Positions 1 to 6,240 of a DNA stretch of 10,240 bases are shown here, piece by piece. The translations under genes were made by a program, and so were the position numbers. Under the pieces are notes generated by a model. It was not told the DNA's origin. It ran no database searches and saw only the letters and a program-made list of their open reading frames with translations. Positions within the stretch are counted from its first letter, which is position 1. Each line of letters starts with the position of its first letter. Origin of the DNA: an uncultured Carnobacterium sp. (GTDB lineage Bacteria > Bacillota > Bacilli > Lactobacillales > Aerococcaceae); the NCBI GenBank assembly GCA_937967765.1, contig CALCML010000304.1:1-10240 (forward strand), read 5' to 3'.

Positions 1-269
1 GCTTCAAACTGACTCTACGGGTTTCACCCTAGAGTCAGTAATTCACATTGGTTGCACTTCCCCAATGCTGTGGTTATAAAATCCGCAAGTTTTTCGTGGT
101 TTGTAAGAAAATGGGATTTTTTTGCAAAAAAGTGAACTGCTAGAAATCGCGTTGCAATGGGATTTGTGCCAAAGTGCGAAAATGACATGTCGGTGCCTTT
201 AACGGCCTCCCGTGCTGCGAAAAGGCGATAAGGGCGGGGTTTGTGCAGGGAGTTTGATGTGCGTACGAA
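1..269. other. Gene-poor stretch downstream of the methyltransferase terminator
   Basis: No reading frame here is convincing. On the minus strand a frame is open from inside the end of the methyltransferase gene (TTG at 327-329) to a TGA at 24-26, but its first part is just a translation of the terminator palindrome. An internal ATG at 186-188, with AAAGG about eight bases upstream, would give a 54-residue peptide beginning MSFSHFGTNP and ending CELLTLG. I do not recognise a domain in it. The stretch also holds a 14-base palindrome of T and A runs (118-131) and the hairpin at 8-39. It could be ordinary intergenic DNA, a dispersed intergenic repeat, or the end of a unit continuing past the left edge. 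Confidence 0.4.
8..39. repeat. Inverted repeat / strong hairpin
   Basis: ACTGACTCTA (8-17) pairs perfectly with TAGAGTCAGT (30-39). Inside it, GGG (19-21) can pair with CCC (27-29) if C18 bulges, leaving a five-base loop. Read on the minus strand the stem is followed by TTTGAAGC, which is a poor U-tract. It could be a weak terminator, a transcript-end structure or part of a mobile or repeated element. The sequence alone does not decide between these. Confidence 0.5.
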
Positions 270-309
270 AACTGCCCGAAATTCACTTATAAGTGAATTT
301 CGGGCAGTT
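270..309 (-). terminator. Intrinsic terminator after the rRNA methyltransferase gene
   Basis: Bases 270-289 and 290-309 are perfect reverse complements, giving a 40-base palindrome. Its outer arms contain GCCCGAAATTCAC and its centre is TTATAA. On the minus strand the stem begins three bases after the TAG stop at 313-315 and runs directly into TTTTCG, a short U-tract. This position and direction fit termination of the response regulator-kinase-VanZ-methyltransferase transcript. The plus-strand flank (GTTGTTCTAG) is not U-rich, so activity is expected mainly on the minus strand. Confidence 0.85.
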
Positions 310-312
310 GTT

Positions 313-1503
313 CTAGTTGTCAAATTCAATAAAGAAAACTTTGAGATAATCGCTTAGCGGTGTGGCTACTGGGACTGCAAAATCGCTTGGTAATCCTTTT
401 TTCAAGACGATGCGGAACTTGCGATTGCCTTCTGCTTCCTGGATGCCTTTCTCAATCATTTGTTGAAATTGAGATTCGCTCACATTCGCTGCGTTTGTTG
501 ATAACACGAGCGTGCCTTTTGGTGCGACTAATGGTGTGATTTGAGCTACTAGTTTGCCGTAGTCTTTTGCCACAGAGAAAGTTCTCTTCTTCGTACGGGC
601 AAAACTTGGTGGATCGACCACAACCGTATCAAACGTCAACTGTTTCTTCACGGCGTATTTGAAATAATCGAACACGTCCATCACATAGATTTGTTGCGTT
701 TCAGGATCGATACCGTTGACTGTAAACTGCTCTTTTGTCTTCTCAAGACTGCGGTTGGCAACGTCCACGCTGGTCGTTTTAATGGCGCCACCCATCGCTG
801 CAGCCACAGAGAATGCACCAGTATAACTGAAGGTATTTAATACCGTACGCCCTGCACTGTAACGCTGACGAATCGTTTCGCGCACTTCGCGTTGGTCTAG
901 GAAGATACCTGTCATCAATCCTTCATTCATATAGGTCGCGTATTTAACACCATTCTCTAATACGATTAATGGTTCTGGTGCTTCTGCCCCGCCGACAAAT
1001 TGGCTTTCAGGCAAGTCCGCTTCATTCTTGAAACGAATCTTTTCGTAAACCCCTTTGACGCCTTCAAACGAAGCAAGTGCCTGCGTCAAAATCAGGTCGC
1101 GGTAATGATAGACTCCCTCGCTATACCAAGAGACAACGATAAAACCGTCATACCAGTCAATCGTCACTCCGCCGAAGCCGTCGCCTTCCCCATTGAAGAG
1201 ACGAAAAGTCGTCGTATCGTCCGAATGTAGTAGCGCACGGCGATTCTCGAAGGCCGTTTTGAAGATGTCGCTAAAGAACGCATCATCTAACTCTTCGTCT
1301 TCTTCCCGGCTATATACCCACGCAACTCCCTTATTTTGGAAGCCGACATAGGCCATCCCTAAGAAGCGACGCTGTTGGTCAAGCACTTTCACCACTTCAC
1401 CTTCATCTGTGCGAAGCTCTTGCGCTAGGTCCATCTGACTGATTAGTGGACTTCCTTTTTTAATCAATCCCGCTGCTTTTTGTTTCACGATGATTGTTCC
1501 CAT
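313..1503 (-). CDS. Class I SAM-dependent rRNA methyltransferase, RlmI/YwbD-like (COG1092)
   Basis: Predicted cytosolic S-adenosylmethionine-dependent methyltransferase of the RlmI family; E. coli RlmI makes m5C in 23S rRNA. The 396-residue protein has the family's layout: an N-terminal PUA-like RNA-binding region (about 1-75), a linker domain containing the conserved NEGLMTGIFLDQREVR (193-208), and a Rossmann methyltransferase domain. The SAM-binding motif I is NTFSYTGAFS (223-232), the acidic strand-2 motif is SVDVAN (245-250), VMDVFDY is at 274-280, and motif IV is DPPSF (297-301). The ATG lies three bases after the vanZ-like stop, and its purine-rich SD (GGAGGGGA) is formed by the last VanZ codons, so translation is probably coupled. 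The target base in this organism is not shown by the sequence, hence no symbol. A strong terminator follows. Confidence 0.9.
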   Translation of the reverse strand: MGTIIVKQKAAGLIKKGSPLISQMDLAQELRTDEGEVVKVLDQQRRFLGMAYVGFQNKGVAWVYSREEDEELDDAFFSDIFKTAFENRRALLHSDDTTTFRLFNGEGDGFGGVTIDWYDGFIVVSWYSEGVYHYRDLILTQALASFEGVKGVYEKIRFKNEADLPESQFVGGAEAPEPLIVLENGVKYATYMNEGLMTGIFLDQREVRETIRQRYSAGRTVLNTFSYTGAFSVAAAMGGAIKTTSVDVANRSLEKTKEQFTVNGIDPETQQIYVMDVFDYFKYAVKKQLTFDTVVVDPPSFARTKKRTFSVAKDYGKLVAQITPLVAPKGTLVLSTNAANVSESQFQQMIEKGIQEAEGNRKFRIVLKKGLPSDFAVPVATPLSDYLKVFFIEFDN

Positions 1504-1506
1504 AGA

Positions 1507-2118
1507 TTATTTTCCCCTCCATTTCATAATGGCACGATACAGTAGAAATCCAAGCCAACTTCCAAGAACATTGCAGAGAATATCGTCGATATGGCTGACT
1601 CCTGTGTAAAAGATAAATTGAAAGAACTCGATGGCAAAAGAGGTCCAGAACCCGTACCAGAGCGAACGGGAGTGTCCTTTTTCTTTTCCATAGAGCAAAC
1701 CGCAGAAAAATCCAAGCGGCATAAACCACACGATATTTCCTACTACATTATAATACGCCGCAAAGACCGAACCTTGCATAAATAACTTAATACTATCGAC
1801 AAATGGCACCCACATAATATCCGAGAGCGGATGCGAGACGACCTGTAGCGTAAATGTCTCGTTCGTACTTCTGAAAATCGTGAGCTGCGCGAGCAATATA
1901 ATATAGAAGATAAATAAGTTTCGGTAGAGCTCCCACTTCCAGGCGATTTCGCCTTTTCGATGGAAGAATAAATAAATAGACCAAACGATCAGCCATCCGA
2001 GAAACAGGACGATTGCGTGGTCTACACTGAAAATAAACAAACGAACAAGTGGAAGGTGATTCACTCGCCCATCAAATAATCGGACTAGCCATTGATAGAA
2101 TGGGCCAAGTAAATACAT
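1507..2118 (-). CDS. VanZ-family integral membrane protein
   Basis: A 203-residue membrane protein with about five hydrophobic segments (roughly 29-52, 66-83, 124-144, 153-171 and 179-196). The VanZ signature is clear: NVVGNIVWFMPLGFF (124-138), then an IEFFQF segment (163-168) and HIDDILCNVLGSWLG (176-190), the usual GN..FxPLGF...E..Q....DxDD...N..G pattern. VanZ from Enterococcus Tn1546 gives low-level teicoplanin resistance by an unclear mechanism, and chromosomal relatives in Gram-positives have been linked to lipoglycopeptide binding at the cell surface. Function here is therefore only inferred. The start is firm: AAGGAGG lies six bases before the ATG. It begins 29 bases after the histidine kinase stop, in the same unit, which suggests that the two-component system controls it or responds to the same envelope signal. 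Confidence 0.88.
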   Translation of the reverse strand: MYLLGPFYQWLVRLFDGRVNHLPLVRLFIFSVDHAIVLFLGWLIVWSIYLFFHRKGEIAWKWELYRNLFIFYIILLAQLTIFRSTNETFTLQVVSHPLSDIMWVPFVDSIKLFMQGSVFAAYYNVVGNIVWFMPLGFFCGLLYGKEKGHSRSLWYGFWTSFAIEFFQFIFYTGVSHIDDILCNVLGSWLGFLLYRAIMKWRGK

Positions 2119-2147
2119 GTTCTTCCTCCTTGTTCGTTCTCCTTAAA

Positions 2148-3554
2148 TTACAATTCGCTTTCGCCAGGGAATACGACTCTAAAGATTGTACCCTTGCCGA
2201 CTTCACTCTTCACAGAGATTTTACCGCGGTGACTATCCACAAGCGACTTCACAATCGCAAGGCCAAGGCCGCTTTCTCCGTACTTCGTGCTCTTTCTTGA
2301 AACGTCTGCTTTGTAGAAACGTTCCCAGATTTCTTTGATTTCGCTCTCGTCAATTCCGATACCCGTATCAGAAATTTCGACAATCGCTTTTTCCCCTTCG
2401 TTCCATGCCTTCACTAGAATTTCCCCGTTATCCGTAAATTGGTTCGCATTCTTTGTAATGTTCACCAAGATTTGGACAAAGCGGTCATAGTCGGCATAGA
2501 CGCTGAAGTCTTTATCGCATTCATAGCGCAATGTATTGTTTTTAACTTTCGCTAATTCGCGAATTTGTTCTACAACGGTTTGGATGGCTCCAATCCCTGC
2601 AAAACGGTGTTGTACTAATACAATTTGGTTCGAACGAATCTTCTCGTAGTCGAGGTTTTCGTTAACGAGGCGAATCAATCGTTGTGTTTCACTAGAAATG
2701 AGTTCAAGCGAACGGCCACGACGAGACTCTGGCACCATATTGTATTTCAAGCCATCGAGCAATCCATTCATGGTTGTCAATGGGGTACGCATTTCGTGCG
2801 CCACGTCCATCATAAATTGTCGGCGAACATTTTCTTGTCGCTCAACCTCTCTTTCAGACTCGCGGAGCGAATGCGCCATGTTGTTAAAGTCTTTCATTAA
2901 GTCGTCAAACTCGTCTCGACTTTCGACTGGAAGTTTAACATCGAAGTCCCCTTCCGAAATCTTATGAGTCGCCATACGTAGTTTGTTGATACGACGTGTT
3001 TGATAGTTTGCAAAAACAAAACTCATCATAATTCCAATGATAATCGCAGCGCCAAACGCAATAAACATCGAATTACGAAGTTCGCGTACTTCGGTTTGAA
3101 TACGACTCATCGGACTGGCTAAAGCCACATATCCTTTATACTGTCCATTTTTAATAATGGGATAATACACCGTGATTAAGTTATCTACGGCTTCTCCGGT
3201 AAAGTTCATTTGAACTTCTTTCAAGTTAATCGCAGCACCATTTTTTAAGTGGTTTAATTCATCCTCTGTTAGTGCAGATTTTGTATCTAAACTACTAGAA
3301 GGATAGGTCATCGCGTTATTTTCATCAAACATCGCTATACTGACATTTTCCTCGCGTAAAATGGTCCCCAACTTGTAAATATCCGCATCGTTCATTTCAG
3401 TCGCAATTAATCCTTTGGCATACGACTGCAACTGCTGAGACCGCTGTGTATACACATTATTACTCATTACGTTGTAGAAAAGAATTCCACAGGCAGCAAT
3501 CGTTAACAGCACCACGGATACGAACCCGAAGAGTTGCTGATAAAAGTATTTCAT
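2148..3554 (-). CDS. Membrane sensor histidine kinase (HAMP-HisKA-HATPase_c)
   Basis: Sensor kinase of 468 residues that autophosphorylates a histidine and passes the phosphate to the response regulator encoded just upstream. It has a first membrane span at about 9-29 and an extracytoplasmic sensor region of about 130 residues (31-160) with no recognised domain. The second span is at 163-183, followed by a HAMP linker (about 184-238). The HisKA H-box is DVAHEMRTPLT, with the phospho-acceptor at H253. The ATPase domain has the N-box around NITKNANQF (365-373), the G1 box DTGIGID (396-402) and the G2 box GESGLGLAIVK (426-436). The ATG follows the regulator stop by three bases and its SD is weak (GAG nine bases upstream), implying translational coupling. 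It resembles many Lactobacillales OmpR-type partners, and I cannot assign a specific named system. Confidence 0.93.
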   Translation of the reverse strand: MKYFYQQLFGFVSVVLLTIAACGILFYNVMSNNVYTQRSQQLQSYAKGLIATEMNDADIYKLGTILREENVSIAMFDENNAMTYPSSSLDTKSALTEDELNHLKNGAAINLKEVQMNFTGEAVDNLITVYYPIIKNGQYKGYVALASPMSRIQTEVRELRNSMFIAFGAAIIIGIMMSFVFANYQTRRINKLRMATHKISEGDFDVKLPVESRDEFDDLMKDFNNMAHSLRESEREVERQENVRRQFMMDVAHEMRTPLTTMNGLLDGLKYNMVPESRRGRSLELISSETQRLIRLVNENLDYEKIRSNQIVLVQHRFAGIGAIQTVVEQIRELAKVKNNTLRYECDKDFSVYADYDRFVQILVNITKNANQFTDNGEILVKAWNEGEKAIVEISDTGIGIDESEIKEIWERFYKADVSRKSTKYGESGLGLAIVKSLVDSHRGKISVKSEVGKGTIFRVVFPGESEL

Positions 3555-3557
3555 GGA

Positions 3558-4265
3558 TTACAACTCGCTATCGTCAAATTTATACCCTACGCCCCAAACC
3601 GTATGAATTACGTGAGGACCAACAGCCTCGATTTTTTGGCGAAGTTTCTTGATGTGAGCGTCAACGGTACGTTCGTCACCGTAGAAAGGATCTTCCCAGA
3701 TTTTCGTTAATAAGTGTTCACGAGTGAATACTTGACGTTGGTGTTTCGCCATTACCATTAATAAGTCAAATTCTTTTGGTGTTAAGTTTTCGATTTGTTT
3801 ACCATCGATAAACGCTTCGTGTGTTTTCGTATTGATTTTCACGTGATCTGTTTCAACATCGAATTCTGAAGCAAATGTGTTGTCTGCAACAGTAGCGCGT
3901 TGTGTACGACGTAATAATGCTTTAATACGAGCCATGATTGTTACGGCACTAAATGGTTTTGCAACATAGTCGTCTGCACCAATTTCAAGACCGATAACTT
4001 GGTCACTTTCTGAATCGCGTGCTGTAAGCATCACGATAGGAACATTTTGGTTCACTTGGCGGATTTGACGGCAAATTTGCATTCCGTCCATGCTTGGTAA
4101 GTTGACATCAAGAATGACAACGCCCCATTTGTTTTGGTTTTCTAAGAATGCATCAAGACCTTCTTTACCATCGTGGTAGAAGCTTGCCTTCCAACCTTCG
4201 TTTTCAAAAAACATTTCCATCATTTCGCAAACTGCTTCTGTATCTTCAATCATTAAGATATGCAT
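3558..4265 (-). CDS. OmpR/PhoB-family response regulator
   Basis: DNA-binding response regulator of 235 residues. The receiver domain (1-120) has the acidic pair E7-D8, the phosphorylation site D53 in ILDVNLPSMDG, T81 and K103 (VAKPF). A winged-helix Trans_Reg_C domain covers about 135-232, with LTPKEFDLL at 161-169 and VDAHIKKLRQKI at 201-212. The frame is open to a GTG at 4272-4274, but AAGGAG at 4274-4279 sits eight bases before the ATG at 4263-4265 and would overlap that GTG, so I place the start at the ATG (protein begins MHILMIED). It is the first gene of the unit and lies behind a good promoter with phased repeats, so autoregulation is likely. Its codon choice favours U/A-ending codons more than the neighbouring rae1 gene. 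Confidence 0.93.
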   Translation of the reverse strand: MHILMIEDTEAVCEMMEMFFENEGWKASFYHDGKEGLDAFLENQNKWGVVILDVNLPSMDGMQICRQIRQVNQNVPIVMLTARDSESDQVIGLEIGADDYVAKPFSAVTIMARIKALLRRTQRATVADNTFASEFDVETDHVKINTKTHEAFIDGKQIENLTPKEFDLLMVMAKHQRQVFTREHLLTKIWEDPFYGDERTVDAHIKKLRQKIEAVGPHVIHTVWGVGYKFDDSEL

Positions 4266-4273
4266 GACATACA

Positions 4274-4279
4274 CTCCTT
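4274..4279 (-). promoter_or_regulatory. Ribosome binding site fixing the response regulator start
   Basis: AAGGAG with an eight-base spacer to the ATG at 4263-4265. The alternative in-frame GTG (4272-4274) overlaps this site and has no SD at a workable distance, so the shorter protein is preferred. Confidence 0.75.
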
Positions 4280-4300
4280 TTTTATAGCTAAATTATAATT

Positions 4301-4328
4301 ATTATAAGTTTTCTTCACAGATTGTACA
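4301..4328 (-). promoter_or_regulatory. Sigma-A-type promoter of the two-component operon
   Basis: On the minus strand TGTACA (4328-4323, four of six matches to TTGACA) is separated by 16 bases from a perfect TATAAT (4306-4301). A second AT-rich TATAAT occurs nine bases further downstream. Transcription would start near 4294, leaving a leader of about 30 bases before the response regulator ATG. The imperfect -35 and the repeats directly upstream fit an activated or autoregulated promoter. Confidence 0.65.
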
Positions 4329-4335
4329 TCATTAA

Positions 4336-4374
4336 TATGAAATCACACACCACAATTTATGAAGAAAGTGTGAA
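4336..4374 (-). promoter_or_regulatory. Putative response regulator binding site: phased TTCA(C/T)A repeats
   Basis: On the minus strand TTCACA (4374-4369), TTCATA (4363-4358) and TTCATA (4341-4336) recur at offsets of 0, 11 and 33 bases, that is, on the same face of the helix. The first two form a hexamer-N5-hexamer pair, the geometry typical of OmpR-family regulators such as WalR, CiaR and PhoB. The last repeat ends seven bases before the -35. That this is the site of the adjacent regulator is inference. Confidence 0.45.
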
Positions 4375-4401
4375 GTTGCGTATTTGAAATGCGCTAATTC
4401 A

Positions 4402-4941
4402 CTATTTTTTCTTTTTTGCACTGCCTCCCAAGCTGAAGCGCAAATGATTCAGTAGTGCCATTTGTGCGTCACTCCAGGGATTTCGGCGCGTACTTCCTTT
4501 ATGATGGAAAGTTCGTGCCATCTCCGTTTGTTTATCCCTACTACTTTCTAATTCCTTATAAAAATCTCTAGCTGATTTACGCAGGGCTCCTTTTTGGAAA
4601 ATGAGCCACTGTTCGGCCAAGTCGCTGGTCGCTACGGATACTTGAATGAGGCGCGTGTTCATTTCTGATACCGTACGCTCAATATAGCTATCCGCCGTCT
4701 CCCCTTCGGACGTAAAAATCACCTTGACTTCAGCTTCGTCAAACGACTGGGTAATTCCTGGTACAAACTGCGCATCGAATACAATCCAGACTTCGATATT
4801 TTCAAACTTCTGAAAATTCGAGCAGCGTTGAATGAGTAAATCCCTCGCACTCTCTAAGTCGTCTTGCTTCTTCAATGCCACTAGTTCTGGCCAAGCGCCA
4901 ATCATATTATAGCCATCCACAATGTACAGTTGCTTTTTCAA
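4402..4941 (-). CDS. rae1: NYN/PIN-like ribosome-associated endoribonuclease, Rae1 (YacP)
   Basis: A 179-residue homologue of B. subtilis YacP/Rae1, which enters the ribosomal A site and cleaves mRNA in a translation-dependent way. The NYN fold is visible from its acidic residues: D9 and N12 in IVDGYNMIG, D56 in VFDAQ, D84 and E88 in ETADSYIE, and D107 in ATSDLAEQ. The C-terminal tail is basic (KKKK). The start is TTG at 4939-4941, with GGGGGA six bases upstream; a nearby ATG is out of frame. It begins 17 bases after the rlmB stop and closes the cysE-cysS-mrnC-rlmB-rae1 operon, as in B. subtilis, where sigH follows. Here a two-component system follows instead, and I see no clear terminator in between. 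Confidence 0.88.
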   Translation of the reverse strand: MKKQLYIVDGYNMIGAWPELVALKKQDDLESARDLLIQRCSNFQKFENIEVWIVFDAQFVPGITQSFDEAEVKVIFTSEGETADSYIERTVSEMNTRLIQVSVATSDLAEQWLIFQKGALRKSARDFYKELESSRDKQTEMARTFHHKGSTRRNPWSDAQMALLNHLRFSLGGSAKKKK

Positions 4942-4947
4942 TCTGCA

Positions 4948-4953
4948 TCCCCC
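4948..4953 (-). promoter_or_regulatory. Ribosome binding site supporting the TTG start of rae1
   Basis: GGGGGA lies six bases before the TTG codon at 4939-4941. The only nearby ATG (4945-4947) is in another frame, so a rare TTG start is the best reading and would keep Rae1 synthesis moderate. Confidence 0.6.
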
Positions 4954-4958
4954 GTTTC

Positions 4959-5822
4959 CTATAACGAACGGTTACGGAAGACTTCGTACATCATTAAGGC
5001 ACTCGCCACGCTCGCGTTAAGACTTTGGACATGTCCGACCATTGGAATGGTCACCATTTCGTCCACGCTTTCCTTCACGATACGAGACACGCCTTTTCCT
5101 TCGTTCCCCATCACGATTGCAAGAGGTCCGCTAGTATTCCATTTGCGGTAGTCGGTTCCGTTCATGTCGGTTCCAAATACCCAGACCCCTCTAGCCTTCA
5201 ATTGTTCAATCGTCTGCGTTAAATTCGTCACGCGAACAACCGGCACATGTTCGATGGCTCCAGTTGAGGCTTTGGCAACAGTCGCTGTCAGTGAAGCGGA
5301 ACGGCGTTTTGGAATAATAATCCCGTGAACGCCTGTTGCGTCAGCTGTACGTAAAATACTTCCTAAGTTATGCGGATCTTCCACTCCATCTAAAATAACG
5401 ATAAATGGATCTTCGCCTTTTTCTTCGGCTTTCTTAAAGACATCCTCTAGGTCGGCATATTCATACGCCGCAATCGAAGCCACTAGCCCTTGGTGAACGG
5501 CATTGCCGACAAGGTCTTCAATCTTTGTCTTTGGAACGGTTTGAACTTGAATGCCTTTTTCACGCGCCAGTTCGATGACTTTTGCGGCATCTCGACCAGA
5601 AGTTCCTTCTTGGATAAAGACGCGGTTCACTCGGTCTGGTGTCTGCAAGGCTTCCACCACTGCATGACGACCAAACACGAAGTCTACTACTTCCTGAGTT
5701 TCAGGGCGTTCTACGTGTTCACGAGCTGGGCGCTGTCTCTTCTCTGTGCGCTCAGGACGCCCACGGTCTGAACGATTTCCGTTTCTTGATTTTTTCTTTG
5801 GTGCATATTCATTTCGTGCCAT
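4959..5822 (-). CDS. rlmB: 23S rRNA (guanosine-2'-O-)-methyltransferase RlmB, SpoU/TrmH family
   Basis: Knotted SPOUT methyltransferase that puts a 2'-O-methyl group on a guanosine in 23S rRNA (G2251 in E. coli). From the ATG the protein has 287 residues. It starts with a disordered Arg/Lys-rich tail (about 1-42), continues with the L30e-like substrate-binding domain starting at DFVFGRHAVVEAL (47-59), and ends with the SpoU domain. Motif 1 is DPHNLGSILRTADATG (149-164) with the catalytic-region N152 and R158. Motif 2 is GNEGKGVS (239-246) and motif 3 is SLNASVASAL (267-276). The frame extends to a GTG at 5832-5834, but the SD GGAAGGTG (5832-5839) includes that codon and sits nine bases from the ATG at 5820-5822, so I use the ATG. 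That ATG is four bases after the mrnC stop. Confidence 0.92.
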   Translation of the reverse strand: MARNEYAPKKKSRNGNRSDRGRPERTEKRQRPAREHVERPETQEVVDFVFGRHAVVEALQTPDRVNRVFIQEGTSGRDAAKVIELAREKGIQVQTVPKTKIEDLVGNAVHQGLVASIAAYEYADLEDVFKKAEEKGEDPFIVILDGVEDPHNLGSILRTADATGVHGIIIPKRRSASLTATVAKASTGAIEHVPVVRVTNLTQTIEQLKARGVWVFGTDMNGTDYRKWNTSGPLAIVMGNEGKGVSRIVKESVDEMVTIPMVGHVQSLNASVASALMMYEVFRNRSL

Positions 5823-5826
5823 ATTG

Positions 5827-6240
5827 CTATTCACCTTCCACTTGTTGTAAGCACCAATTAATGAGTTCTTCTAGGCGGGCTTGTTGGCCTGATAAATATA
5901 AGTACCCCATTAATGCTTCAAAACCAGTCGCAATACGGTACGTTCCTACGTCTGCATTTTTTGCCACCGTATGACTCTTACTATTGCGTCCTCGTTTGTA
6001 AATTTCTAATTCTTCTTCCGTTAAGAAGTTTTCTTGTTCCAGCATTTGTTGCATCAAGCGTGCTTGCGCCTTTGCCGAAACAAACTTCGTTGCGGTCGCG
6101 TGCAATCGATTTGGCTTTGTTAACCCTTTTTGCATCACGTGATTTCTGACATACACTTCATAAATCCCGTCACCCATATAGGCCAAGGCCAAACCGTTTA
6201 ACAGCTTCCAGTTTTTTTCTGTCATGCTTCTCTTCTCCAT
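5827..6240 (-). CDS. mrnC: Mini-ribonuclease III (MrnC)
   Basis: Small RNase III-type endonuclease without a double-stranded RNA binding domain. In B. subtilis it trims both ends of 23S rRNA precursors in the presence of L3. The 137 residues match the family's length and contain the RNase III core: ALAYMGDGIYEVYVR (18-32) with catalytic D24, KRGRN (82-86), and TGFEALMGYLYL (105-116) with E108. Two starts are possible. ATG 6238-6240 has AAGGA five to six bases upstream. ATG 6223-6225 overlaps the cysS stop as ATGA, with GGAG nine bases upstream, and gives 132 residues. The same ATGA junction is used at cysE/cysS, so the shorter form is a real alternative. Confidence 0.9.
   Translation of the reverse strand: MEKRSMTEKNWKLLNGLALAYMGDGIYEVYVRNHVMQKGLTKPNRLHATATKFVSAKAQARLMQQMLEQENFLTEEELEIYKRGRNSKSHTVAKNADVGTYRIATGFEALMGYLYLSGQQARLEELINWCLQQVEGE

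Noticed and set aside
24..329. 101-residue minus-strand frame across the terminator
   Set aside because: It begins at a TTG within the last codons of the methyltransferase gene without an SD, and its first third translates the terminator palindrome. Only a shorter internal peptide could be real, with low confidence.
1000..1230. Plus-strand frames lying opposite the methyltransferase and the other genes
   Set aside because: They are all antisense to well-supported genes with full sets of motifs, and show no domain, SD or promoter of their own.
2148..3575. Near-identical C-terminal ends of kinase and regulator (both end in SEL with very similar codons)
   Set aside because: The likeness covers only a few codons and is best explained by chance; no larger duplication is visible.
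4379..4395. Small inverted repeat GCGTATT/AATGCGC after rae1 as a terminator
   Set aside because: On the minus strand the stem has a C-A mismatch and is not followed by a U-tract.
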